In this document: one piece after another, positions 12,601 to 27,600 of the stretch
Layout: each line of letters starts with the position of its first letter
Numbering within the stretch: position 1 is the stretch's first letter
DNA from: Acanthaster planci
Taxonomy: Eukaryota > Echinodermata > Asteroidea > Valvatida > Acanthasteridae
DNA length: 60,000 nt
Direction of reading: 5' to 3'
NCBI RefSeq assembly: GCF_001949145.1
Contig: NW_019091362.1
Location: forward strand, 3,336,430 to 3,396,429
Made by a program: the position numbers and the translations under genes
The notes under the pieces: model-generated
Told to the model about the DNA's origin: nothing
The model's database searches: none
Seen by the model: the letters and a program-made list of their open reading frames with translations, nothing else

Positions 12601-15600
12601 TATGCAGACTGCAATGGACTCACATGTTTTATTAAGGAAATAAATATGTGCTTGGGCGGTCTTTAACATGCGTTTTAGACCAGCTCAGGAGAATGGATGT
12701 GACTAATGCTCAAGCCGCAGGCAAGGGCATTATCAGCGTTCAGTCTCCTGATCCGGTCAAACATATATTTATTCCCATTCATAAATACATCTACCTTTTC
12801 AGTCAGAGAATCAAAAGAAGTCAATATATGATGGATTTCCAGCAATTTTGTTTTATTTTACTTTCATTTTCCCGAACACCCCGTCCATTTTATGGAATAT
12901 TCCTTGTGCAAATTGTCCAATTGGTGCGCGTAGCAACCCATGTGCACACAGTCTATTGACCAATCAGAATCAATTAAACTGTCTGGTATCCAGGTGCCAG
13001 CGTGTGATTTACGCAGCAGGCATTATCACTTCTCAGTAAGAATTATGAAATGTCAATACACAGTCAAGTTGCATGTTGTTGAATAGGGAAACAGTCTGAG
13101 GTATTTCTGAATTATGGTTAAGGAAAACGCTAGCCCTGGTCTACCAGACAGTAAACTAAGATTGGTTTAACCAGCAATGTTGTGCCTTCTTTTTACTTCA
13201 TTTTTCACTTTGTTTTTTTAACGATGTCATGAAGTACTTGTTAATGTCACTAATTTCATCTGAACTCTGACAAAATTCTGTTGGCGGACTGATGTCCAAA
13301 ATATTATTTTGCTATTCAAGCATCTCCCTTCATCAGGAATGCACTACAAGAACTTTTCCCTCAGGGACAACTGCTTACTCACCTTTGTCGTTTCAGTTTT
13401 TCCTGTACCAGCGGGTCCGGCCGGCGCCCCACCAAACTTGAGATGCAGGGCGCCGGTGAGAGTGAGATAGCATCGATCCGTCAGTGGGGTGATGACGAGT
13501 CGGCCGGAGTTACCCAGGTACTCATAGCCATAAGGGAACTCGGCGTTTACAGCACGCACGTACATGTTATCATTCACAAAGTAGTACCTGTGAAAAAAAA
13601 ATGTATTTTTGTCACTTGCTGGGAAATACTGACACGGAATCTACGCATGGTGTTGCTTTTTTAAAATATAGCACCAGATTTGGGGAAAGTATCAGACCAA
13701 TGATTTCATTTTTATGCCAAACTTTTCCAAAGAATTCTGCAAATCAACACACTGGCGGAAAATATTTCAATGCTGGCACAAAATGAAGTGATCAATTGCC
13801 AAGCAGACTCAACTTGTGCATGCCAACAAGTGACCTCATCAAGAGAGATGTTCTTTCACCAGTGTAACGTTACAACACACTGTACACTCAGTGTTTTTCT
13901 GACGTTTTCATGACAATGCTCTGACAAGGCTTGGCCTAATTCTTTACTGGTGCAGAGACACCGAGGAAAACACTGTTCGGGGAAATCCTAAGTCCTTACA
14001 TTTCCCCAATATGAAATTTCCCTTCAAAAAGCCTTGCAATATTCTGCGTTTCCCCTGAGTTACCTGAGCTGACTGATCCACTCAAAGTCGTTGATGTTGG
14101 CCACCTTCTCCTCGCACATCTTGGCCACTACATCCTGGGCGTGGACTTCGATTACAATGAGGGCGGACAGAATCATGCGACCGATCTTACTCAGGTCGCC
14201 TCGGACCAGGCTGACCAGGTCTGCAATCTGTGGGATCAAAGTACCAACACGCTCAAGCGTCATCAACTGAACCAAGAAAAGACTAGCTTTAGCATCCAAA
14301 AGCCTTGCAAGTGAAGACAGGTGACCATCTGTACAGCTTTCTGAGTTCTCACTTCACTGGTTGCTAGGAAGCCATGATTTTTTGGTCACTACAGCCTGCT
14401 TGGCTGGTATCGTGCATAGTCAAGAAAAAAGAAATTGTTACCTAAGAATGCTATGTATGAGTGTTAAGTACTGGAAGTTGACCATGCGCATCAAGGAAAG
14501 AGCTTTTTATAAAAGGAAACCAGATCCAGGAAACCAGGGTTAGGATCCTTCAAATGCTACCAGGAAGTTTTGGAGGTTTGAGGAGGAGCCCAGCCACTGT
14601 CATCTTACAAAAGTCTTGATACTCCTTAAAAAAACAAGTGTTAAGATATGCCAAGGTTTCTGGCACAAGTTTAGGCAATAATGTCTAGGGGGCATGGGCT
14701 GACACACCGGCCATCATCTGACTTTTCTTATCTAAGACAGAGGAAAGGTAAATAGGATTCCATTGACCTGTTGCTTGAGCACCTCCAGGAACTGTACCAG
14801 CCTGTCCTCCTGGATTGCCTCTTCTACCATCTTGGTCCAGAATGTCTGGCAGCCAGCAATGACTACCTGACCTGGCCACTGCAGTACCCACTTGGGGCGA
14901 GGCGTCTACCAAAACAAAGGGGGAGAAAAGATTCAAGTTACACAATGATGCACCACAGGATCTGATTGATGGAATAAATAAGCCTTTTGCGAGCTAAATT
15001 TGAATAAAATCTGGTACATTGAATTAATTCACCTGAACATAAAGCTTCGGATTTTCCATACTAAACCCATTGTTGCTATACCTTGTGATTCGGGAAATTC
15101 AAATTGTTATGTTTATGTGCAATCAGATAACTCATCGTACCAGATTTTATTCAAATTTAACTCGCAAAAGGCTTATTCAACAGGAATGAGTCAGAACATT
15201 TGAGAATTTGAAAGATTTTGCCCCTGAGTAACACGGCACACTGTGATCATACCTCTTCTCTCCATGAGCTAAAACAGCACTGCTGATTAGGTTTATCACT
15301 TTATTACTCACTACCTGGAGTTTAGTACTTTAATAAATCTTTGAAAGTGCTTGAGGCACAGGATTTTCTTAACCTAGTGGCCTTAACTCATTTTGTCATC
15401 TAATGAAAGTAATTGGTGATAAATGGCCAAGAGCTACCATAAATCAAATGAAATACCTTCGTCTAAACCCCAGAAAGTGTTTTAACAACTGTTGTGTGAA
15501 AAATATGTTCTCCCAAACTGGTTATGAATTTTACAAACTTAGAAAATTATCTCCAAAAAATTGTCCTCAAAATTTCCAAAATACCTGTTTCACAAGTCCT

Positions 15601-18600
15601 ACAATTTTTTTCCCACATTACAGAAACTGTGAGAGCCTCTCCTCAGTGACATTTCAGATCTGTGCCATTTTGTGGCCAAGCGTTGCAACAGCCACGGTCA
15701 CAACCCCCCTCAAAAATAATCTTCACCTCTGGATATTTCTGAAGGGATTCCCCCAGGATTCTCCGGATGCTGTCCATCATGACACGCTCCACCTCCAGCA
15801 GCCAATCCTCCACGTTACCCTTAGGGTAGAGGGGCTCCGACAGGGGAACCACCTCCCCCTCGGCCGAGAACATCTTGGTGATCAGGAGGTCATCTTCAAA
15901 TTGGAGCTGCACAGGGGAGAAAAACAGATTAGTATTTTGGACAACGACAGAATGTTGGAACTGCAACACTACATTCATCCTTTGTTGAAAGAGCATCATT
16001 GTTCCCTTGTCGAGTCCATCGCAAATCATCTGTTCTCAAGCTAAGTCACATGCTATTCAAATAAAGTGTGACAAAAACTATTCCTTTGTCATTGTCAATC
16101 TTGTTTAATACTTATAGCTGGGTTAGTGAAGAGACTTGTGATCAACTCAACTACACCACTGCACTGTGTGCATTGTCGGGCATGCGAAAATGAATGAAGT
16201 GTTATGTGGGCTTGTTTGAAGTGGCAACATTTAGGGAAGCAAAGAGTTGAAACGGTTAGGTGTAATGTCTCAAAATTTATCTCGGTTTCTTCTCATGCAT
16301 ACTTCCATAACTAGTACAATGCTCTGTGTTAGCTTTCGCACAAAAGGTTGACCAACAAAATCTCCATTGTGGTTCTCGACCACTTGGAACGATTTCAGTT
16401 TGAAACAAAACCTCAGAATGCACTGGAACCAGAAACTTGCAACAATTAGAGTCTACCACTGTAGCTGACAGAGAAAGTTGCAGTACCCTGGCAATGTTCT
16501 CAAAGCATTTCCTGAGGTGAGGCTGGACTGCCGTCGGATCCTTGGTCTGCGACAGGATCTCCAGGAGCTCGTCGTCGGAGAGGAAGTAGAAGCGTGGGAA
16601 GGAGGCCCGCTTGGTCTCTAAGTACTCACTAAGACCCTTCTGGACCTGATCCAAGAGCTTGTTGCACTCCTTGAGGTTCTCCAGGAGGCGGGCGTCAGGA
16701 CACAGTGAGATCACCTGAGAGGAAGACAGAAGAGGATTTGGAGGTCACAAATTAGTTAATGTCTATCATTGAATCAAAGTCATTTACCAGTCAATCAGCT
16801 CCAACTTCCACTATCCAACGGAGGGTAGACTTGATCGATTGGCAAAAATTTCTAATGCCCAATTTTCAATAACAGCAAGGTCTTCACAGATTCATTTCAC
16901 TTTTCAAACACAATGTGGCTCTTTATCCAAAACTTTAACAAGGAATCAGCACTCCGGAGCACTTTTAATTCTTATTTTAAAGAATTCACTGACAACATGC
17001 AATTCATACAGTGCTCTAGTTGTAATTTCCATAAATCAAGTAGAAAAGGAAAGCTCTAAGAACCTGTGGGTTGTCCTTGGCATTCTTCATGATGCGACGC
17101 CACATTCTGTCCATAGTCTGGTACCGCTTGCCCTCAACTGGCAGCTGCCTGTTGATATCATCTGAGCTGAAGATGGGTTCCAGATACAGCCACGACCTCT
17201 GACACACAAGCCACTCATCGAGTACATCCTGAGGGTTTTCAAGAAGGAACAACATTTATGAGATCCTCAAATAACTATTATTATTATTATTATTTATTTG
17301 ACCATCACAAGAACAGACAAAGCAAAATTGAACAAAAAATATATAAAAACAACAAAAATGCATATACAAGTAAACAGAAGCAGTAGAAGGGACCAGGGAC
17401 GAAAATCTGAATACATAACAAGATGTGGGTCAGGGACTACAAAAGTAAAATAAACTACTATTACCCGCGGGTATGCAGCCATTAACATAACGTTAATTGG
17501 GAATAATAATGGCATCTCTGAAACTAGAAAGGGCATGGTAATGCTGACTGTCAGAAACAATGTAGGAAACGTAATCCAAAAGTATTCAAAGACACAAATC
17601 TGTCTAAATTTTACGGCTAACATCACATGAGCTCTACCTGTGTCATGCGTAGCTTGCCTTCCCAGGTACTGATCCGCTCCTCAAACGGCTTCTTGTAGGG
17701 GGAGAAGGACATGCTCTGTGTCATGACGATGTGGTCATCTAGCAGCTGGGTGCACTCATCTGAGCCCTTCATGATGAAGGTGCCCGTCTCCTTGTAGGGC
17801 ATGATCTCAAAGACCACCGGCTTCCACTCCCCTTCCATCTTGTCCAGAGCCTACCGAGAAGTTGTCAATTTCAGTGTTACACTCAATGCTTTTAGGGGGC
17901 ATCTGGACATCTTTCAGACATCCTGTGGGCCACTTTGGGCACCTTGGTTTGTTACACAAAAACATGTACAAGTATAAAAACAGTAACAACTTGGACGTCA
18001 TGTTTTTTGCTTCAAGGCTGATATGGACATTGGTTTTCAAATGCTGGCTGGTTACAGTCGAACGACAACCATCTCCTCATTCAAACAAATCGTAAGGTCT
18101 ATAAACCCTTCCCGTTTAGTACAGAAGGGGAGACTGTGCAAGACCTTCCTCTAGCTGCCTAACTGATTTTGTGGTTGCTTTTACGACTTATGTTCTAACG
18201 ACGTACACAGATGAGCCAGTGCAAGCTGTCAAGGTGCTAACATCATTTTTAATACTCATACAAATCAAGATCGAACAGCATTCCTGAAATCATCCTGACT
18301 TTCTTGGCATTTGGATGGCCCATGACACTAATCTATATTTCATCCCAAGCAGGTCTCAAATTAGGATCAACTGAAATCCGAATGCATGAAATTCTGCTAA
18401 GAACCAGCCAAGTTTTTTTCACAGATCTGTACCTGCTCAATGGAGTACTCCTTGCCAGCTATCTCCGCCACCTTGGCGATCTTCTCGATGTGCTCCTGCA
18501 GCTTCATCTCCAGGCACTTGCTGAAGGTCAGCGAGGCCTTGGGCACCACGGTGAAGCCCAGCTCCTTGGACAGGATCTCCCAGTGCCGGCTGCGCATACC

Positions 18601-21600
18601 CGGGTTGCGCAGGCCCTGGATCAGGGGGATGTACGGACGGAACTCCTCCACCCAGCGCCGTATCTCTTGGGCCACCAGCTGGACTCCTGCAGAGAGGAGG
18701 TTGATTAAAGATGATCAAAATCCCACAGCACAAAACTTAAGTATGGTATATCCATTCAGACTTTTCCTTCTGCCTCTGAAGTATCTTCAGCAGATTTTAA
18801 GGCTTCAGAGCTCCACAACTTCATGGACACATGTGAGGAATTCTCCATTTTTTCCCAGCAACAGTGACGTACTGATCCACAACAGTGGACAAACATCTCA
18901 CCTGGAATGTCCTTGAAGATCTTGACACACTTGTGCATGGTCTTGAAAGACTCGCTGACCTGCTTCTCGCACTGCTCCGCGTCGATGGTGGTAAGCGGAT
19001 CATTCATCCAGCTCTCGTGCCACTTCAGCCAGTCCGAGGTGGTGATCCAGAGATTCTTGAAGGGCTCAAAGTCCCGCACCAGCTTGCTGAGTTTGTCATA
19101 CTGAAACAAATCCAAGAATACTTTTTTCTCAAATTCAAGGGTTAAAAATTACTTTCCACTACCTGCAAAAAGACTTTCAGATAATCTTCATCTTGGGCAA
19201 GGTTCTGCAGCACTTGTAAAAAAGTCTCTTGGCACAAATGAAACAAACCATTTCCAGAATGTCAACAGCAGGAATTAACATTACCAAGAGTTGTATGGAC
19301 TGTTTCAGTTCCCATGTTTAATGCAACAAGACTTCCTGACATGGTGGTAGTGCGGCAGAATCATATTATCGTGGAACCTTACTGCTGAATCAGATGCCTT
19401 AACAATACACATTAGATCTGCAAAGGCCCAAAATACCTTCCCTCTTACGTCGGAAGTGTGTAAATATTTGGCTGGCCTTCTGTTCAAATGTTCGATTCTG
19501 CCCCAAAAATGCACTCTGTGCATCCTTAAGAATAGGACAGAGAGGGCCCTCAACAGTGCCTGCACTGAGCCAATGTGAAGTTGGAATTTTAACACAGGAA
19601 AATTGGCTCACGTTGGTGATGGGCATCTCAAACAGCCGCTCTCTGTTGTTGTACATGGAGGCCAGCTGCTGGCATTCCTTCATCTGCTTGTTGACGCGCC
19701 GCACCTCATTGGCCACCTCGTGGGCTTTGTTGATGTCTGTGTGAGCTGCAAAGCCAGCAACCACCATCTGTGAGAATAAATGAAAAAGGATCTCGTCAGT
19801 CGACAGGTGTTCTCATGCAGCAACATCAAGCTGACGGGGAACAGCATGCATCGCCAACTAAGAATGGCAACATTCCAAGAACAAGGTGTGCTAACCGGAG
19901 TTGTAATCTAGTCCATCGGGAGACCAACCACAAGTGTGATCAAAGCGGCAAATACAGGGGCAACAGGGAAGGGCCGACGACGTAGGAATGCCTTTGTGCA
20001 CCTGCTCAGTTTATGACATGTCTAGAGGCTGAATGGCTTGTGATTGGCCTGTAATGACTTGTGATCAACTTGTGAGTGGCTTGTGATTGTCTTGTAATTG
20101 GCTTGTGATTGCCTTATGACTGGCTTGTGATTGGCTCGTGGTCACTTGTCGTTGGTTTGTGACTGGTTTGTGACGACTTGAAATTGGCTTGTGATTAACT
20201 TGTGGTGACTTGATTGTGACTCTGATTCCTACTTTTTATGTTGTCTGCTGTTTGTCTGATTGTTATGTTGTCTTCTGTTTGTCTGATTGTTATGTTGTCT
20301 TCTGTTTGTCTTGTTGTTTGCACTTTCAACTTTTCCATCAGATTTCTTTATTTGTAGCTCTATTAAACCATGAAGAGTTCTAGCCAAAGATTGATTTCGT
20401 TTCATACAATAGTTACTCTGATAAGACACCCAGCAGTTGTTCTGTTCTGTAGGATATCAGGGATAACAACTGTCAGGGTTGCAGGTGAGCTGCAAGTGAA
20501 TCAGCAGTAGGGTACGCCAGCTAGAGTACCCACCTGCAGGGTGTCCAGCTTGTCTGTGAAGTTGTTCTGGTCTGTGAGCTGGATCTTCTCAAAGCGCTCC
20601 TTGTCCTCCTCCAGCTGGGCAAACGTGGTCTCCATCTGGATCTCAATCTTGTGAGGCCAACCAATGGCATTCCACCTGGGTTGGGATTGAAAAGAGGCAA
20701 CAGCAAAGATATATATACACGAACAGGTTGTTGGGATTGAAAAGAGGCAACAGCAAAGATATATATACATGAACAGGTTGTTGGGATCGAAAAGAGGCAA
20801 CAGCAGAGATATATATACATGAACAGGTTGTTGGGATTGAAAAGAGGCAACAGCAAAGATATATATACACGAACAGGTTGTTGGGATTGAAAAGAGGCAA
20901 CAGCAAAGATATATATACATGAACAGGTTCGAAAACAAGGCTGTGGAATAAATACGTGAACCGTAGGCAGCATAGTGCCACTGCACAATTCCCTTGCAAA
21001 TTGCCTTTGACCCTGCTGCCACACACACACAAAATTTCCCTTTCTTTTTTTCTGGGGGACCCATGACCCTGTTGTGTCCCTCCATGGGTAAAGGACACTT
21101 CAGGCAACAGAAACAATAGAGCTGGGGTGACCTAAGTTTTGGGGTTGCTCATTCGGTGTCCATCAATACCGGCTACAGAAGTACACCTTTTCCCTTCTCT
21201 TACACTTACTTGAGGTTGAAGTCATCCGTGGACAGGTTGTAGTAGAACTCCTCGATGAGCTCGTAGTCCGTCATGGCCTTGTCAATCAGCTCCTGGTGCT
21301 CCTTCAACTTGTCCGGGATGGTGGCCATCCATTCCTTCTGCTCAGCGAGGTCCTCGATGCAGTTGGGCCGCTCGTAGAGCTTGCGGGCTATGAACTTGAA
21401 CTCCTCGCACGCCTGAGATTGCAGATTAAAACGGAACAAGGATAATGCTCTTAGCGACGCATTTCATTTAAGCTCAGGCGCAACCAAGAGAGAGAGAATG
21501 TTTAGAAGTTGAAAACAGAAGCCATTTTGAAGAGATATTGCCAAGTCTAGAACTTAGGCAAAATTCTCAACTCTTACAAACCTGAGCTACCAGAGAAATG

Positions 21601-24600
21601 GTATGTGGCCGAGCAGGCACGATGAGGTATGTTATATAAATAAAGCTGTGAACAGTGAACACACAACACAACAAAACAGCAACAGTTCAGAACTAGCAGC
21701 CCAGTAGGATTCGTCCCACCCCCCCTCATCGTGGCTGCTACATCACTGAGAACAAGCATTGTAGTTAAGCCCGTCGCAAACCAGACGGAAGTCCCTTACA
21801 CAAGATCAGTTATACGCTATGGGGTGAGAAATGGAAAAGGCGCATTTGTCACAATTCATTTGAGCAGCCTATGACTTGGCTTAAGACTAGATGACTTGTG
21901 ATGGGCTCGTGACGGAACTTGCAGGGACTCGTAATAGGCTCAATGACAACACTGTCAAGAACTCACGTCCTCGGCCTGCTTGCGCAGCTTCTGGGCCAGC
22001 AGCTCCAGCAGGGCATTGGCCAGGGCCTTGCGCTTCTTGGCCAGGCCCTGCCGGACACTCTCCGTGCTGATGTAGAAGGGCCCGATGGTGTAATTGCTGG
22101 GAATGGTGTTCTCCAAGATCTCCTTCTGGACCAAGTGGCTCTCAATCTCCTTCTTGACCTCAGCAGCGGTGTGCTCCTTGGAGTCATATTCCCTGAATGG
22201 AAAAAATGCTAACTGGTTACCAGTCTACACTGACAAAATCTGGCAAATGAACTCTACTTTATTTACTCATGTTCTCTTGACTGAAAGTTTTCATGTAGAA
22301 CTGAAAATTTTCTAAGTTGTATATCATAAAGGGCGTTTGACTTGGTAGCTTCCATTTGTGCATCTTTCACCGAGCAAAGTCTACAAACACTGAAACTTAC
22401 AAAATCATTAATAACTGCAAATTAGCAGCTAGCGGGCCAGGGCTAAGTGATATGGATAGGCATATGCAAACAACACTGTTTAAGGCCAAATTTCTACGCT
22501 GCCTTCATACCAGCAGGGTAACAGCAAACACCAGCAGACATCACATGATACTTTGGCTGGTTAGCTGTTCCTGTTAATCTTTTCTGACAAATCTGTTCTA
22601 GGCTTAGCACGATCCTGTGTTTGGAAGCTCTACAGAAATTGGCATTGACAAGGAGAAGACAGATGTAATCTGTGCTTACTTGATGTACTCATTGATGTCT
22701 AGGTTCATCAGCTCCAGGAACTGCTCGTAGGCCCGGGCATAGGCTTTCATGGGGACCAAGGCCTTGCGGATGGCGTCCCGTATGGTGTCTCTCAGCTCCT
22801 CCACTCTGGGCTCGTGCTCCCCGACTGACTCCAGCAGGGGCGTGTCTGCCCAGAAGATGTCCTCCAGGACAAACTGTACATCAGGAGGAAGGAAAGCGGG
22901 AGAGGTTACCGGTTAATCAATCTCAAGGTTGAGGGTAGTAGAACATGTTGGCTTCAACCTTGCCGTAAGCTCAGTTCTTAGGTGTAATCTAGTCTTTTAA
23001 AGTATATCATTATTAAAACTTCCTTCTCCTCAGCTTTGAGTGTCACAAAAATGGAACACACAACATTGCCATCCCAGTCTGCAAGAAACAGTTGTGGACT
23101 TGTGTTTGCTTTTTTGGCATGAGGTGATCAATATTTGAAACTGCCATACAAAGAAATCCTCACATTGAAGTGGAAACTCAAGTTCAGCGTCGCCCTGAAT
23201 GAGTTATGATAGTCTATTACATATGAAGACAGAAATTTCCAGAGAATGTGACAGAAGAAACAGGTTTTACTCTGGTAAGGTCCAAACAAACAACATGGAA
23301 CTGCAAATATACTTTGTAAAGTTGAATACTCTAACATCTGAAAGTCAAGGGGTTGGGTTAGACTGCAAAGAGTACCACTGACAGTAGTGTTAAATGAATC
23401 ATGCAGGCGCTCGGAGGCCTACATAAAAACAACCAAATACACACTAGACACTAGCTTGAAAAGAAGATTCTGCGACAGAGAGATACAATGAAACTTTGCC
23501 AGTATAGCATGGTGAATGTGCAGGGAATAACAGTTGCTTGCAAAATCGACAAATGAGGTCTAGCAACCAACCTTCTCGAGTTGTGGAACATTCTGGGTGG
23601 AGGCTATTCCCTTGTCAAACAGACCCACTAAGGCTGTCTCAAAGTTGTTCAGGTTGGTGCTGTAATGACATCCCTCCTTGTCCACAATCAGGTCCACCAG
23701 AAACAGGCAATTTTTCTTGGGTCTGCGATGTAAAGAATAACCATTTCCTTTTTCCTCTTTAGGTGCATTTTGACTTATTTACTGGGTCAAGGACAGGCCA
23801 AGCTTAGCAATATTGAAAATGCCAGAATAACTAACCATCACAACGACAGAAGTTGATGTGGAGAATATACGATACATACTTAACAAACATGATGATAGAG
23901 TTGCTTCACACATCATTAATATTGTCCAGGGCACAGTTATTTGGTCCCCCAAACCCACACCAAGAGCACAACCAACCAGGTGTAAACCAAAAAGGCCTTG
24001 AACTGCAGGGAAAGAGGGGAGGGAATCTGCCTTGGAAAAATCATTTCCGTCAGCTGCCTTGTCTCGTCCTAACTGCAGACTCTCACTGGAGTCAAGCTTT
24101 GACCATTACTGGATGACTCCAGGACGTTTTTCTCCTTGGCGAGATATTTAATTTTATTTTGATTTGGAAACTTCATTTTGGAAACATAAGTTTGGGACAC
24201 AGTGAGAGAACTCAACTTCTCAGGAAGTGAATTTTGGTGTTGAAAAGGGAACGCTTGGCATTCCAAAACACTGACCTGTATTTGACCTTGATGAGGTCCT
24301 TATCCCACTCTAAGTCAGCAGGGAGAGTCAGGACAGCGCAGGCCGCGTCCAGGATCATCTGGGTGAAGTTGACCAGAGAGTCTTGCACCAAATACCTCAA
24401 GGAATCCTATGTATTACAGATGACATTGAAACATTAGGAGAACCACACAGTTACTTATACTTGGAAAATAACATATTTCATGATCAGAATATCTCACTTC
24501 AGGGAGGTAAAAGAGGACTTTCCTACAGATGTCTGAAGTTCAAAAAGTGCTCAACTATTGAAAAAATGGGGTGAACTATGGGTATCCAGTGCAATTTTAC

Positions 24601-27600
24601 CTAAATCAACTTTTTTCGGGTATTTAACAAGTTGTAAACACTGGATAGTTTCAAAATAGTAATCACTGCTGACTGTGTCTGAAATTTCATTCACTTCCCT
24701 TTCCTTTTGACTTCAACAAATTCTTCTTTGTCTTTAAAATCACAGGGTACCAGACAGGAACATCCAAGTAAGGAAGGTTTGAGGACGAAGATCTTGCTCA
24801 ATTTGTGCCTCTGTTGCACCAAAACGGTTTTATTAAGTTTCAGTGACTGTGCCACCAAGGCCACTATCCATCCTGCTCACCTGCATGCAAAATTTAACCA
24901 TCTCCATAAATTTCTTCAGCTTGGAACGCTGGTAGACTTCCCAGTTGGTCTCGTGCAAGTTGAACCAGCCCTTGCCCACGTCCCGCAGGCTGGTCCGGAT
25001 GGCTGCCCGCAGGGTGCCTATCCAACTGTCCTTCAGGAAGAGTTGGACCTGGGGGCGAGTAGAAAAGCATTCCACGTTAAATAAGTGTAAAATTTGCGAA
25101 ATTTGACTGAGTTGAACTGATTTGAAAAGACTGGATCTGAACACACACTATGAGCCCATTCAGTGTTTGAGATAATGGAATTAAAGAGGACCTACGCAAC
25201 GGCTGATCTACCGTCATATCTGTTTCATCGTACTACAACCATGCTGGAAATGGTGTCCACCTTCATTGAAATCTTGGAGAGCATTTTGCCTTTCAGAGAG
25301 CAAGGCTTAAAGTAAGAACAATGTTAGTATGTTTTCTTAAGGAGACCAGCCTGTACACAGAAATGTACTATTTGGGCAATTACTTTGCAAAAAAAACCCC
25401 ACAAATTGAGAATTGCAAAATAAACATTAACATAGCATGAGAGGCACGTTACATATAACTGGTTTGAAGGTGATCTGCTCTGCACCTACCTTGATAGGGT
25501 ACAGGATTGCATTTCAAGCAGACAATGTTGAACGCTAGCCTGCCCCATTGGCCCACTTCCCCCTCCCTATCTCTGAGCTAGCACAGCCAACCAATAATAC
25601 TTCTGCTAACAGCACTCCCTCCCCTTGTCCATCCTTTTCCCCTGACCCCCAACATTTACCACCACCCCTTCTTGTCCACCTCCCCTCTCCGACTCACCTG
25701 TGAACTGGCCTGGCCCTGCGTCTGCTCAAATTCCTCCAGCCTCATGTGCTTGCTCATGGGCACGTGGAACAGCGACATGGCCGCCACCTTGTTGCACTCG
25801 GTCCGGACTTTGGTCATGGCCACGATGGCTTCCTCCCGCGTCAGCAGGGAGTTGAAAGCAAAGTTGTCGTACTGCTCATCAAAGGGATACTCAGGCACAT
25901 CTGCATAAAAACCTGCGGAAGAAGTGGCGTAACATTTGATGGACTGTAAGATTTTCTGCCACGCATCAACAAAGTCATAGTTTTAATCATTTGTTTCAGA
26001 AATTTTCTATTTGATACTGAAGGTGAACTTACAGTTCTGGATAAGGTAGTACAAACAATTGATGGTCTATGACTAAAGATCACTTACAAGAACTGTTGGT
26101 GTAAGATGTAAGCTTGAAAAGTTAGCCTTTTTTACACACCTCTTTCTGGCACTGTCTCAACAACAGGGTTTGGAACGGTGACAAAAGCAAACATGTCTGG
26201 TTTGGACTGGACAATCCGATCAAAGGTGATCCTATTCATGGCTCGGCTGAAATCGATGTTCACCTCTTTCTCTAACGTGTGGATGTAGTCGTCCAAACTG
26301 CACGAGGTCAATATACAGATTTTGTTTCAGACAAAGATGAACCCGCACAAAAACCTGAAACTGAACACTTGTGTTACAAAAGTACAGTACCACCATACAT
26401 GTTATTGCTTAGTAAACCTATGGGACCAGTAAAAACTCATAATTAGTATATCAAAGGCATGAAATCTTAAATCAAATTATGGAAAAGTCTTGAACAATCA
26501 ATTTTTCGCTGAAGGAATTCGGCCGTTTCCCAAAGAAACCTCCAATGAAATTCTGCACGGAAGAGTTGTAGTTACGTAAGCTTTTGTGCACAGTATGTTG
26601 TGAGTGATGCAGGTCTGATGGTAACATATAGTGGACTGCACCCCCCTCCCATTATGACTCCTCCCCCACTGTGGAGCCAATCATATTTCTTTGATAGAGA
26701 ATGGTCCCAAACAGAAAGATTTTCAATGACACATTTTCAATGAGCAAAGTCGTACAAAAAGCATGTCCAGGAATTTCATCACTCCTGACCTCTTATCTTT
26801 GGCCAGGGCAGGGGCTCCCTTGGCCCACTCCACCATCCTCTTCAGACTCTCCGGGTCCAGCTCCACCAGCCCCTCCATGGGCATGCAGTCCACATATAGG
26901 TGGTACCTCAGCAGGGCCTCGGTGTGCCTGCGGGCCCGGTGGGCACTGGCCACCGCCTTGGCAAAGACCTGGGGATCCTCAGCTAGGAACATGAGCTGGA
27001 TGCGGGGCACCCAATACTGGTTGGCCTGCAGGCTGCGGGTTCCTGGAGAAGGAGAGGTATCAGACTTCATGCTTTTTGTCCCTGATTCTCCAAACTTTTG
27101 CCCATAGAATTAGTACACACACATTGAAACCCCTTAAAAGCAATCATCCATAGAACAGTTTGTAGTCAAATCTATCACAAGTTCTTTTCACTGGACTAGT
27201 CATAAGTAACAGGGTGAACAGTGACAAAAGAATACTGTTGTCACCGTGTGTTTGAATAGCTTGTGACTTAGCATAAGACTGGAGGACTTGTGGTAAACTA
27301 GGGATGAACTTGTGATGGACTTATGACAGACTGGTGACAGACTTGCAGGGACTGGTGATGGACTCAAATAATTACCGCTGGAGAATATGCCATACCTTTC
27401 AAAACCCTTGAGTATCTTCACTGTGTGATATGCAGGGTATTAAGCAGTTGGATTCTTTGCCATGTTGCAATGCACATCACATGTGCCATATGGCCCTTCA
27501 GAAGACTGTACAGAAACACTTCAACACATGGATAGAGTGGTTCACAAATCATCTCACACTAAAGGGTATTCACGGGAGGGAATAATGTACCAGTACAGTT

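Noticed and set aside
15403-16044. 213-residue plus-strand frame
   Set aside because: It lies opposite DNAH1 exon 21, which has clear conservation on the minus strand; this frame is a shadow.
20681-20930. CRISPR-like array
   Set aside because: Direct 50-bp tandem units without spacers, in a eukaryotic intron.
20501-21116. Overlapping minus-strand frames with repeated cysteine-rich [10 protein letters not shown]-type peptides
   Set aside because: Produced by the 50-bp minisatellite being stop-free in all three frames, joined to real exon 14 sequence at one end. Not separate proteins.
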